Below, in pieces: positions 34,491 to 45,747 of a stretch of DNA of 64,000 bases. Each line of letters opens with the position of its first letter. Positions within the stretch are counted from its first letter, which is position 1. The translations under genes were made by a program, and so were the position numbers. Origin of the DNA: Sesamum alatum (Eukaryota > Streptophyta > Magnoliopsida > Lamiales > Pedaliaceae); the NCBI GenBank assembly GCA_034509735.1, contig JACGWO010000001.1:9688854-9752853 (forward strand). The letters run 5' to 3'. Below the pieces are notes generated by a model. It was not told where the DNA came from, did no database searches, and saw nothing but the letters and a program-made list of their open reading frames with translations.

Positions 34491-35841
34491 GAGTTGAATG
34501 CAAAAGTGGTCCCACACTATAGGTTTCATTGCAAATTTGGTCCCATACTTTACAGAATAGCCAAAACTAGTCCTATAGTTTAACATTTTGTTGCAAATCT
34601 AGTCCTGCCGTTAAAATTTTAACGGAAAGGCCACGTGCTTCTCACGTGCCCGTTAGTGTCACCGGCTCTTTAGGTCTTGTAACCTACTGCAACAGGTTAA
34701 ACCGGAGTTAAATGCAAAAGTGGTTCCATACTATAGGCTCCATTGCAAATTTGGTCCCATACTTTACAGAATAGCCAAAACTAGTCCCATAATTTAACAT
34801 TTTGTTGCAAAACTATTCCTACCGTTAAAATTTTAACATGTTTTTATTAACAGGTTGGTCATTTAAACACCATAGTTCAATACATCTAAAATAATAGTTC
34901 ATTACAATCCTTCAAATAAATAACTTAAACACAAATGGAATCCAAGAAATAAACAACAACATAAGAAATAAATTCCTTTGTCGTTGCAAGTGTGCATTCT
35001 CCGCCTCCAAAGCCTTCACCTTATCATTGAGAATTTTAATTTCACCTTCCTGTCGATTTATTCGACGTAATAAACCAGGAATTATCTCTTTTGCTCTTGC
35101 ACATATCGGTATATCTTCCCAAGAAAAAAAGCCACAATCTTCGGCCGTCATACCTTTAGAACAACAGAAAAATCTTCGTCCCGGATTTTGGATGTCCAAG
35201 AAGTCCTCAATCGAGCAAATTCTCCACAATAGCACATGACCCGTTGACGATTTTGTGTTGTTGAAGACGAGGATATTTTTCATCAATCCTACTCTACAAG
35301 AAAGTTGCAGCCAAATAAACAAAAATAAAAATAAAGGAAGTTTGAGAGAAAAAGAGCAAGAGAGATGAAGAAAGACAAGGAAATGAATTTATTTCCACCA
35401 ATACACCTTTTACGCACAATTTCCCCCCACTAACCTGTTCTTACCGGTCAACTAACCCCCCAATAGGTAAAACTAACATGTCTTTAGACTTTTCGTTAAA
35501 ATTTTAATGGCAGGACTAGTTTTGCAACAAAATGTTAAACTATGGGACTAGTTTTGACTATTCTGTAAAGTATGGGACCAAATTTGCAATGGAGCCTATA
35601 ATGTGGGACCACTTTTGCATTTAACTCCCGTTTAACCTGTTGCAGCAGGTTACAAGACCTAAAGAGCCGGTGACACTAACGGCCACGTGAGAAGCACGTG
35701 GCCTTTTCGTTAAAATTTTAACGGCAGGACTAGTTTTGCAACAAAATGTTAAACTATGGGACTAATTTGGGTTATTCTGTAAAGTATGGGACCGAAGTTG
35801 CAATGGAGCCTATAGTGTGGGACCACTTTTGCATTTAACTC
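34491..35841. mobile_element. MULE-1: Mutator-like element carrying a GRF zinc-finger ORF
   Basis: A perfect 9-bp TSD, CAAAGTTTA, flanks it (34,482-34,490 and 35,842-35,850). The left end is GAGTTGAATGCAAAAGTGGT and the right end, reversed, GAGTTAAATGCAAAAGTGGT. The TIRs extend over more than 200 bases. Each arm contains the terminal motif twice in tandem (again near 34,715 and near 35,625), so the TIRs are internally duplicated. No transposase is present; the only ORF is the broken GRF gene on the minus strand. It sits inside the outer TIR element. Confidence 0.85.
34912..35283 (-). pseudogene. GRF-type zinc-finger / coiled-coil / membrane-tail protein, frameshifted
   Basis: The readable frame has NPGRRFFCC followed by DCGFFSWED, the second half of a GRF zinc finger. 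A coiled-coil-like stretch (INRQEGEIKILNDKVKALEA) and a hydrophobic tail (LFLMLLFISWIPFVFKLF) follow. The first half of the finger (CYCGEFARLRTSWTS) lies just upstream in another frame. A one-base deletion in an A run near 35,184-35,190 separates the two, so the gene is broken. GRF-finger, coiled-coil, tail-anchored small proteins are common in plants and often sit in transposons. Their function is unknown. An ATG at 35,283 opens the downstream frame. Confidence 0.7.
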
Positions 35842-37019
35842 CAAAGTTTAACATCTTGATTAATGAAAAAAATTCCTTTTTATGATGACATTTTTTATTC
35901 CTCAGGACTTGTCGACTATTAACATAAGTTATTTGAAAATGAGTTATTTTTATATATATTGAGAGATTATGTAACATCCACGAATGTTTATACATAATTG
36001 TGGTACAAGTTGATAATTATAAAGAAATATAAATTTATTAATAAGCAAATTATAGGTTTGAAATTAGAATATATTAAAAGTGTGGGATTAAATTGAAGCT
36101 TTCTAAATAATTGGGGTTAAATTATATAAATTAAAAAATTTGAGGACTAAATTATAATTATACTAAAAGTTATCCAAACCAAAAAAAAAAAAAAAGAGAG
36201 AGAAAAAATTTGAGGGGCAGCCACGTCGCTGCACTAATATTGAAAGGAGATTAGCAATTTTCACTGCTATAACTATTCCCCTATTAAAATAATGTGAGGC
36301 AAAGTTGTTCGGATTCCTTTTTTTTTTTTCGGCGACTCAGCTGACACAGACCCACAAATTTATTTCAATTCCCTTGTTCAACCTTCCCAAATCAGATAAG
36401 TAATTAGTGTTCTAAATAATTAATTAATTAGTATAGTTATATTATTTAATTAGTGTATTTATTAAATATAATTTATATTATTCGATGTAATGTTTAATCG
36501 AAAAATTTTATGAGTTTGACTATTTATAAATTAGCGATCGGTTAAATATCCCATTTGCTTTAGGAATATTATAGTGAGATAATTAAATTACTTAATTTGT
36601 TAGATTTAATCATTATTATAATTGATTTACTCAATTTCATCGGGACTATTAACCAAATACTTAATTATATGTAATGGTGTTTAATTAAATTCTATAGTAG
36701 CGAGGAGTTGATGGAATATTAAAAAAAAATATTATAAAATTATATTAAGAATATTAGGAAATTATATTTGAGAATATTATGGTTATTAAAAAGAATAGGA
36801 GATTTTTAAAAAAAATTAATTTTGAGAATGTTATAGAGAACGGTAGTTATAAAATATGAGGGGTTTGATAAAATAAATTTTTAGGAGTTAATAGATAAAT
36901 TAGATATATATTTGGGAGGCTTAGAATGTCCATTAATTAGAAGAAAATGGAACGAAAGTTTAAATTTTGATTTAAATAAAATGTTAAAAGATTCGTGAAA
37001 AATATAAGAATATTATTTA

Positions 37020-39144
37020 GGGATAATTACATTTACACCCCCTGACCTATTGCTCATTTACAGAAACCACCCCTGCCTTTTCAAAAATTACAAAAACCAC
37101 CCCTGGCAAACTTTTCCAGCCAAAAAAATTGCCGGAATGATGATGTCATTAATCAAAGTCAACAAAAATCCGAAAGTACCCCCGTTGACCCAATCAAAGA
37201 TAAATTTGATTTTTCATGGACCAAAATGCCCCCAGGGGGTGTTTCTGTAATTACCAGAAGTATAGGGGGTGTCAAAGTAATATTTCTGTAATTTTTATAT
37301 CTATTGTTTGCTGCTAGCTGAATGTTATTCCACCCAAAAATGGCTTCCTCAATTTATATCAGTCTATAATTCAATTGAAAAAAAAAAAGAAAACTAAATA
37401 TAATTTCTTGAAATGTTCACTAAATCAGCATTCATTCATAATCATAACATTTGTAGGATAGTCACAATCAGAAATTGTTTATACTCTTTATAAGGTTACA
37501 TTGGACCCTTGAACAATGTAATCCCCTAAAGACAGTCATTTCTATACAAAAAGGCCTGCACGACAGCCTAATCAGAAGCAAAAACCTGCACAATGTATAA
37601 CCAAGACTTTTGGTTGCACACCATATATTCTCAAGCAAAAAGCAACAAAAAGTTATTTAGCAATGCTCTATACAGGCCACCCAAAAAAACAAAAAGCAGC
37701 ATCAACCCTTCACCACTCAACATCATCAGCAATATCTGTCATGTTTGCCACAAAATCATCCAGACCTCTTGCTTGATTGCTACCTTGCTTGATTGCTACC
37801 CTCAGCCCCCTCATACATATTTCTGTGTAAATAATGCTTCATTGGATCCTCACTTTCAACTTCATCTTCAGACCCATCAATTTCACTGACTGCATCTAAT
37901 GGAGCATCGCCGCTTAAGTAATCGGACATCAATCTGTCAACCTCATCATCATCAGTTTGCCTAGCCCCTCTAACACTGTCACATTCATCCTGTGTTTCAT
38001 TCTCAGTTTCATCAACATCTTCAACACTTGTCTCTAAGCCATCAATATGTCCGTCCTCATCTGCAGCACCCTCAGCCTGAACCCCCTCACCCTGTACACC
38101 CTCAGCCCCTTGATCAACTCCCTCACCCTATAAACTCTCAGCCCCTTGATCAACTCCTTCACCCTGTACACCCTCAGCATGTCCATCCTCCTCCGCATCC
38201 AGGTCAATAACATGCAACTCAACTCCAAGAGGTGTAATCAATTCAGTATGAATCCATACATGCACTTCATATGTCAATACATTTCTATGAAACATTTCAA
38301 TAACATCTTCATCACAAACAACTTGTATTCTCTCATTTCTATCCTCACAATCTGCATAAATGTAAAAAACGATGGCATCCTTAACACCCTCAGGTATCAT
38401 ACGACATCGACCAATATCATCCAATAGTTTCTGGTAAGTATAGTACCTTGGATCAACTCTTGGAAGCGTGTCTTGTTCATCAAACATGTGCAAGACGATG
38501 TCATACCTCCTTCTTGCCATCATTGCCAAAAAAAAATAAAAAAAGATCTAATTTCAACGAACTCTAACAAAAATTCGAGCAAACATCAAATCCTCAAAAA
38601 TATGAACTATAAATCCCTAAATTTCATTTCTTCCTCAACAACCCATCAAGAAAAAAACAAAAAGAAATACTTTTTTCAAAACAAAAATACTAAGAGAGAA
38701 AGAAAAATGAAGCTTTTAAAATGGATATAGTACCTATGAGGTAGAGAGAGAGTCTTCTTCTCTGCACTTTACTTTGTAGTATATTTCATCCTTCTTCCAC
38801 TCGATCGGCCGGTGAAAATGGCACTTGAAGGGTTTTTACAGCTATGGAAGAAATGGGTTTTCTTTTGGGAGTTGTGAGAGAAGAGAAGGAAACAATAGGC
38901 GGGAGAGTATTTTTGCCTTTGATATTCTAAGAGGGCAAAAAGGTCACAATACAAAACTTTTTGTTAATCTTTTTTCTTTTCTTTTTTTTATTAGTCACCA
39001 GCAGGGCAATTTTGATATTTTACAATTTCCGACAATTTTTTTGGCCGGAAAAATTTGCCAGGGGTGGTTTCTGTAATTTTTGAAAAGGAAGGGGTGGTTT
39101 CTGTAAATGAGCAATAGGTTAGGGGGTGTAAATGTAATTATCCC
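37020..39144. mobile_element. MULE-2: Mutator-like element with MuDRA N-terminal fragment
   Basis: A perfect 9-bp TSD, TATTATTTA, lies at 37,011-37,019 and 39,145-39,153. The TIRs start GGGATAATTACATTTACACC on both sides and stay nearly identical for about 118 bases, including 'cctattgctcatttacagaa' and 'ccacccctggcaaa'. The high TIR identity says the insertion is younger than the LTR it sits in. It holds only a broken N-terminal transposase-like ORF on the minus strand, so it is a deletion derivative needing help in trans. Confidence 0.85.
37780..38523 (-). pseudogene. MuDRA-like N-terminal (PB1-like) domain with acidic tail, one internal stop
   Basis: From the ATG at 38,523 the frame reads MMARRRYDIVLHMFDEQDTL and includes AIVFYIYADCEDRNERIQ. 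This resembles the PB1-like N-terminal module of plant MuDR transposases. It runs into short Gly-Glu-rich repeats (GEGVDQGAE, GVQGEGVQ). A TAG at 38,128-38,130 interrupts these repeats, but the same frame then stays open for over 110 more codons of strongly acidic sequence, to a TAG at 37,780-37,782. A 17-base tandem duplication sits at that end. The zinc-binding, DDE and SWIM parts of a transposase are absent. Confidence 0.6.
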
Positions 39145-40688
39145 TATTATTTAATATTTTAGTTATCATTTACGATATTTTCGATATATTGATTATACAT
39201 ATTATAATTTATTATAGGATGTGGAGATAAAGTAGAGGGTTGATTAGCCCCTTTCACTAATGTAATCATTTTGGGATTTGAGGTAAGTATAGTTAATTGG
39301 ATTTATATATATATATATATATTCTTGTGTTGTATGCGTGATCGTGAATAGTTGGCTATTTGTCTAGATTACCTTGTGATTATGTGAAGTTGTCATTATG
39401 CTTATGTGTGGCTATAGGGTAAGAAGGATGAAGAATGATCGTCCGTTGCATGCTATTTTCTTGCGGATTGGAATTGAATGATGAGATTATTGATGAATGT
39501 TGTGAATTGAGATGAAGAGATGACTTACCTAGTTGGGGAACATAGTCAATGGTTTATGATGATGTGGTTGATGACGTTGTGATTGACGGTGTATCATGAG
39601 AAAAATGAATATAAGCTAGGTACCATTGCGCGTAGGGTACTGGGGTATTTCGAGTAGCGAAGAATATTTTGTGCTGATAGCTACGCACTGAGGTGGTGTG
39701 GGGATGTCATGTTCGTTGTGATGTCCTGTGCTGATATTGCTACACACTCAAATAGTGTGGGGATATCACATTCGACGGGTATCATGTGTTGTATATGATA
39801 TGACATTGATTGAGATGAGAATGGCCGACAGAACCATTGACTTATGTACTCCAATTAGAGTAAGCAGGGCCCTAAGAATATAAAACTGTGACTTAGATAT
39901 TGTATTGTGGATTAATGCATGATTGTGGCATTGATTACTTTATAGCTTTATTGTGATTATATATATATCAAATATTCGTTGGTTTGTGGCATTGCGTGTA
40001 TCTATGCGTCTATATAGGCCGATTAGCTATACTTATTGAGTAGACAACTCATCCCTTATCAAATATTTTTCCGGAAATAAGTCACAATGAATAGCCGAAG
40101 GGTGAATGCTAAGTCGATTATTAATATTACTAGGTGTGTCAGTAGTGTATCTTGAGTTGGGAGCCGTAGTTATATAATTCCGTATGTATAAGGCTTTCAC
40201 TCTATTTGTATTTTAAGTTCTGTAATAACTAAAAAATGTACATTTTTCCTTTCCTTATATTTATAAATACTAGCATTGATGGTTAAATACAATATTTCAA
40301 TGACGCATGTCATTATCTTATTAGGTTAAATGTGGATTTCTTATAAGACGGAATGTAATTACCGAGGTGGTGTTATAGATAATGATAATAGAAAGTATTA
40401 GTTAAAAGTAAAATATAATAATTTTGATACCTAAATATGGATAATAAAAATAAAATATATCAATAGAAATTTATGCAAAATTTTATTTGTTATATTTATT
40501 ACTTTTCATGTTGATATATAAGGATAAAATTGCCATTACATAAAAAGGTAATAGAAAAATAAATAAAAAAATATGAATTTGATAGCCAAGTGATATTAAC
40601 GGTGAAACTCGAGTACTAATTAAGTCGTTTGTAATTACTCGTGTACCAAAATGATATTAATATCAAAACTCGGGTACTAATTGAGTCA

Positions 40689-40964
40689 CACTACAAGAAA
40701 AACACTCAATAGCAACGAAAAAAAATCAGCGCCGAGCTAATTAAAAAGTAAAATTCTCATTGTTAATAAATTATTTAATACAATAAATTTACTTGCTAAT
40801 GAATTTAGCAATGAAAATTTTTTTACTAACAAATTTAGTAACGAATTGTTTAAAATATATATTAAGTAGTGTAGATTAGCAACGAGAATTCTACTTGCTA
40901 ATTAGCTCTACGCTAATTTCAGTAATAAATTCTTTCGTTGCTATCAAGTTATTTTCTTGTAGTG
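40689..40964. mobile_element. CACTA-type MITE
   Basis: The left end is CACTACAAGAAAAA and the right end TTTTCTTGTAGTG, the classic CACTA (En/Spm) terminus. A 3-bp TSD, TCA, flanks it (40,686-40,688 and 40,965-40,967). The 276-bp interior has 'agcaacgaa' and 'tagcaa' subterminal words in both orientations. Removing it restores the right arm of the outer TIR element ('gagtca' joined to 'tttgtaattac'). Confidence 0.9.
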
Positions 40965-41034
40965 TCATTTGTAATTACTTAGGTATGAAAATGACATTAA
41001 TGACAAAACTCAGTTACCGAAATAAAATTTACTC

Positions 41035-41501
41035 ATTTAAAAATTAAACTCAAGAAAAAACATCACTTGATTTTTTTTTTAATTCTCTACAATATTTAAC
41101 ATGCACTAGTCTATATTATCATTTTTTCATTAATAATACTTACTATTTATAATAATCACAAATTCACGTGTGATTTATTTGCAAACTCATACACAGCGCG
41201 AGTCACATGCTTAGTTTCCACAATTATAGCGCACCACAATTCTAAGAAAAGCCTCTTCTACTCCAACCAAAAACCGTCCGAATGAATCGGCCTACACAAA
41301 CAACCGAAACCAAGCGAAACAACACACGTGGGCCGTGAACACCTCCGACGTATGACTCAAATTTAACATTTGTTACTGCATCAACTCTTTAAGACTGCGG
41401 CCTCTTCTTACAGAAAACGTTGCAATTGAGCTTTCCAAACAAAAACAAAAAAAAAAAACAAACACGAATTGAATAAGAAGAAATAAAATTACAAGTGAAA
41501 A
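41035..41501. other. Spacer/promoter between the nested transposons and the beta-galactosidase gene
   Basis: About 460 bases separate the outer transposon from the gene start. The second half is less AT-rich and includes 'acacacgtgggccgtg' (a G-box-like ACGTG near 41,325) and a probable leader. No clear TATA box is seen. Confidence 0.45.
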
Positions 41502-44500
41502 ATGGTTCAACTGAGAATAGCTGTGTTGTTAGTCCTCTTGCCGTTGCTTCTTGCAAATGTCTACGGCGACACAAACAATCAACAACAGGCAGTTACGTAC
41601 GACGGGCGGTCGGTTATTATCAATGGAAGTCGAGAACTTCTTTTCTCCGGTTCAGTGCATTACCCACGTAGCACTCCAACGGTGAGTACAGTTACGACAG
41701 TGTGAGAGTATTATATTAATCTCGAATTAATTCATTTTAATTTTGTTTAAATGAATTGCTTTCCAGATGTGGCCTGACATCATTAGGAAATCTAAAGAAG
41801 GTGGGCTGAACGTGATACAGACTTACGTGTTTTGGAATATTCACGAGCCTGTTGAGGGACAGGTAAAAAAAAAAATATTTATTTTACAGTGGTGGTATTA
41901 ATTAATTTATTTTAAATTAATAATAATGTTTTTTTGTTGTGGTTGCAGTTCAATTTTGAAGGAAATTATGACTTGGTGAAGTTCATTAAATTGATCGGGG
42001 AAGAGGGTTTGTGGGTTACCCTTAGGATTGGACCTTACATCGAAGCTGAATGGAATTTAGGGTAACAAAATTTCACTAATCATACTTTTTCCTAGAATTT
42101 TTATTTTTATTTTTATTTTTTTGTTGAAATTTGTTTGTTTTATGATCAATTCTGGCAGAGGATTTCCATACTGGTTAAAAGGAGTTAAAAACATCACATT
42201 CCGTTCGTACAATGAACCCTTCTTGGTAACTATCCAAACCTCTTTTACGTAAAAATTCATAATTATTTGCTCACGCATCACATGTGCGCGGACAACTAGT
42301 TAAATAAAAATGATTTAATCGACATTATTTCCTGTACGAACACATGCAGCACCACATGAAAAAGTACGCGGAGAAGATCATCGGCTTGATGAAAGAACAC
42401 AAACTGTTCGCAGACCAAGGAGGCCCCATTATCATGGCACAAGTACATATACATACATACATACATGCATTTTCTTCGACGAGAACTACGTGTCCGAATT
42501 AAGTCAATAATTAATGTTTGCAGATTGAAAATGAGTACAACAATGTCCAAGAGGCATACAGAGATGCCGGCCACAAGTATGTCAAGTGGGCAGCAGAGCT
42601 GGCTGTTAATCTACACAGCGGCATACCTTGGCTCATGTGCAAGCAAAGAGACGCCCCTGATACAGTTGTAAGTACCGCCACTGATTTTCAGACAGGGCGG
42701 GGGTGTATAGTATATATCCATGTTTATTTCTTTCTAATTTTAATGATGATGTCTTTCATCGACCGACCGACCGGTTTTCCTTTCCTCAGATTAGTACTTG
42801 CAATGGAAGACAATGTGGAGACACTTTCCCTGGTCCAAACGGCCCTAACAAGCCTTCCCTTTGGACTGAGAACTGGACAGCTCAGTAAGTCTCATTTTCA
42901 ATTTATTGTTATTGGATGATCGATGAATACTAATGGAAAAAAAAAAAAAAAAAAAAAAACTTGTGTGGCAGGTATAGAGTATACGGTGACGCTCCGTCTC
43001 AGCGTGCAGCAGAAGACATAGCATTTGCTGTGGCTCGATTTTTTGCAAAGAACGGTACCCTCAACAACTATTACATGGTACGTTACGTTTATGATGATCT
43101 AATTAATTGTTGTTCTCGTTAGGACAAAAATTTGATAAGTTCTTGTCTGTGGCAGTACCATGGAGGAACCAATTTTGGGAGAACAAGTTCATCTTTCGTC
43201 ACAAGTCGTTACTACGACGAAGCTCCATTAGATGAATTCGGTACACAAAACTAAAATCCTCCCATCATCTGATCATGTGTGTATAGCTGACAACGGATTG
43301 ATCTGTGATATTTGGTATTATGTTTTCAGGTCTGAAGAGGGAACCTAAATTCGGACACTTAAGAGACTTGCATAGGGCATTGAGGTTGATCAAGAAGGCT
43401 TTGTTTAAGGGCACCCCACGTGTCCAAAAGATTAATCAAGATTTAGAGGTAAGAATCAAAGTTTCCAGCACTAAACATGAATGAATTACACAAAATTACA
43501 AGTATAATTGACTTAATTATAATACTTGTTTTGAAAACAGATCATAACCTTCGAGAAAGAAGAGGGTAACATTTGTGGTGCATTCTTGACCAACAACGGT
43601 ACAAAAGAAGCTTCGACCATTAAATTCAGGGGGGTGGACTACTACTTACCTCCAAAATCCATCAGCATTCTCCCCGATTGCAAAACAGTAGTTTACAACA
43701 CTCAAACGGTACCAATATTTCAATTTCATGATCAATTAACAACGTTAACCGGCTATATAATTGTCGTTTTTCCTTCGATGGTTAATTTATGTTATGTGTA
43801 CAGGTTGTTGCACAGCACAGTTCGAGAAACTTTGTGCTCTCAAAGAAAGCAAAGGTGACAAAATGGGAGATGTTCAAAGAAAAGGTTCCTACCGCACATG
43901 AACTATCAAGAAAGAGCAAGTCACCGGAGGAATTATACGACCTTGCAAAAGATACCTCGGATTATGCTTGGTATAGCACCAGGTATGAATGCATATATAT
44001 ATATATGTCACATTTTTACTAATAATTATAGTTAATGAATGACATTTGAATCTTGTAATAATTATAATTTTTTAATATTTTTGTTGTAGCATCACCTTTG
44101 ATAAGCGCGATTTGCCAATGCGTTCGGACATCTCTCCGATCCTCCAGGTTGCGAGTCTTGGCCATGCTTTGCTTGCATTCGTCAATGGAAAATACATAGG
44201 TACGTAATTATAATTAATGGATCAACATTAATTAATCTGTTGTCCTAATTAAAACATTCCAATTTTTCTCATATATATATGATACATTAATGAATAATTC
44301 AGGTTTTGGGCATGGAAGCAATGTGGAAAAGAGCCATGTTTTCAAGAAGTCTATCAATTTGACCGTTGGAGTTAACCACATATCGTTGTTGGCAATGACA
44401 GTGGGTTTGCCGGTAATTTTATCAATCCCTATATCTATAATTATTCTTATTTATTATTGTTTTTAATATATTAAAGATTAATTTCCACGTATATATATAT

Positions 44501-44821
44501 ATAGAATAGCGGAGCATACATGGAGAAAAGATTTGCGGGACCACGAGCTATCACTATTCAAGGTTTGATGGCTGGAACTCTCGATATAACCCGTAACTAC
44601 TGGGGCCAAGAGGTAATTATTATAATTAATTACTATAGTATAGTTAATAATAATAACACAAAACTCTTAATTTTTACAACATTAATGTGTATTAATAAAA
44701 AAAATATAATTGTACAGGTGGGCGTACCTGGCGAGAAGATGAAATTGTACACTGAAGAAGGATCAAAGAAAGCACAATGGTCTGAATTCAATGGAAACCC
44801 AACACCTCTCACTTGGTACAA

Positions 44822-44894
<73 letters not shown>

Positions 44895-45747
44895 TAACAA
44901 CATCCTTAAAAATTGTAAAACCCTAATATTATAAGGTATTAATTTTGGTTGCGCGCAGGGATATTTTGATGCCCCAGAAGGCGACAACCCTGTGGCATTG
45001 AAAATGATGAGCATGGCCAAAGGCATGGTGTGGATCAATGGCCAAAGCATTGGCCGCTATTGGGTTTCTTACCTCTCACCACTCGGAAGACCTACTCAAG
45101 AAGAGTAAGTAGTTGTGTGTGTTTTTGCTCGGTCGGTAGTGGCTGAGGTTTCGTGAACCAGTTTGATAATCTGGAGTTGTGATTTCATTAGGTATCATGT
45201 GCCGAGATCGTTCTTGAAGCCGACAAACAATCTGATTGTGGTGTTTGAGGAGACGGGCGGGGATCCTCGGAAGATCGAAATCTTGGTCGTGAACAGAGAC
45301 ACGATTTGCAGTGTGGTGTCGGAGTACCACCCAGGTCACGTGCACTCGTGGGATTTGAAAGACAACAAGCTACGCTCCAATATGAACACCGTCAAGGGAG
45401 CGCACCTCGCTTGTCCCGACCGGAAGATCATCGAGAAGGTCGAGTTCGTGAGTTTCGGGGAGGCTGATGGCGCCTGCGGAGCCTTCACCGCCGGCAAATG
45501 CGACTCTACCAAGGCCCATAAACTCGTCGAAAAGGTAAGTTAAATTACTAACATGAATTTTGACCACGATTAATCAATTAATTACGATATGTGGAAACAG
45601 GAATGCTTGGGGAAGACGGAGTGCGCGATTCCGTTTGATAGGAAAACTCTGCAAGACCCTGGCAATGATCCTTGCCCGGACATCGAGAAGCAGCTGGCGG
45701 TGCAGGTGAAATGCGGTGTCGCCGGCGGCGCTAAGAGCGACGCTTGA
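41502..45747 (+). CDS. BGAL: Beta-galactosidase, GH35, with C-terminal lectin domain
   Basis: Nineteen exons can be spliced in frame to 837 residues: first exon 41502-41681, then 41767-41862, 41949-42061, 42159-42225, 42350-42442, 42524-42667, 42790-42884, 42972-43077, 43156-43240, 43330-43448, 43541-43708, 43804-43982, 44090-44199, 44303-44412, 44505-44612, 44718-44822, 44959-45104, 45192-45534 and 45601-45747. A signal peptide ([22 protein letters not shown]) targets the cell wall. The GH35 signature [13 protein letters not shown] holds the acid/base Glu; WTENWT holds the probable nucleophile. [12 protein letters not shown] beta-sandwich and a C-terminal SUEL-type lectin domain ([16 protein letters not shown], ending CGV) follow. 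It trims beta-galactosyl residues from pectin, AGPs or xyloglucan. The fold resembles Arabidopsis BGAL11/13/14-like members; the exact orthologue is unresolved. Confidence 0.93.
44824..44889. repeat. TAA/AAT microsatellite in intron 16 of the beta-galactosidase gene
   Basis: About 22 uninterrupted trinucleotide units begin one base after the splice donor. Such a tract is likely polymorphic between accessions. The donor itself (AAG|GTAATA) is part of the repeat boundary. Confidence 0.95.

Larger units (their letters stand above)
35970..40377. mobile_element. Probable solo LTR, split by MULE-2
   Basis: The segment starts TGTAACATCC and ends GGTGTTATA, near-inverse termini of the TGTAAC...GTTACA type seen in plant Ty3/gypsy LTRs. 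The 5-base flanks are GATTA (35,965-35,969) and GATAA (40,378-40,382), four of five matching. Without MULE-2 it is about 2.3 kb. Its inner part (39,660-39,800) repeats 'gtgtggggatatcac'-like phrases common in such LTRs. There is no gag or pol next to it, so a solo LTR is inferred. An alternative is an unrelated AT-rich insertion. Confidence 0.5.
33990..41034. mobile_element. Outer long-TIR element that hosts four nested insertions
   Basis: The left arm (33,990 to about 34,330) and right arm (41,034 back to about 40,440) are diverged reverse complements over more than 300 bases. They share TGAGTAAA, 'gtcattaatgtcatttt', 'gtaattacaaa', 'gactcaatta', 'tacccgagttt' and 'gtttcacc' in matching order. 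The flanks ATTTAAAGA (33,981-33,989) and ATTTAAAAA (41,035-41,043) agree at 8 of 9 bases, suggesting an old 9-bp TSD and hence a Mutator-like foldback element. After removing the inserts only about 1 kb remains, with no ORF. Boundary precision is one or two bases. Confidence 0.6.

Noticed and set aside
38090..38175. Short regular repeats that might suggest a CRISPR-like array
   Set aside because: The 15- to 30-base Gly-Glu coding repeats are contiguous with no unique spacers and lie in a plant MULE ORF.
44520..44897. 125-codon frame ending in a long isoleucine run
   Set aside because: It is read-through of exon 15, two introns and exon 16, ending in the TAA/AAT microsatellite.
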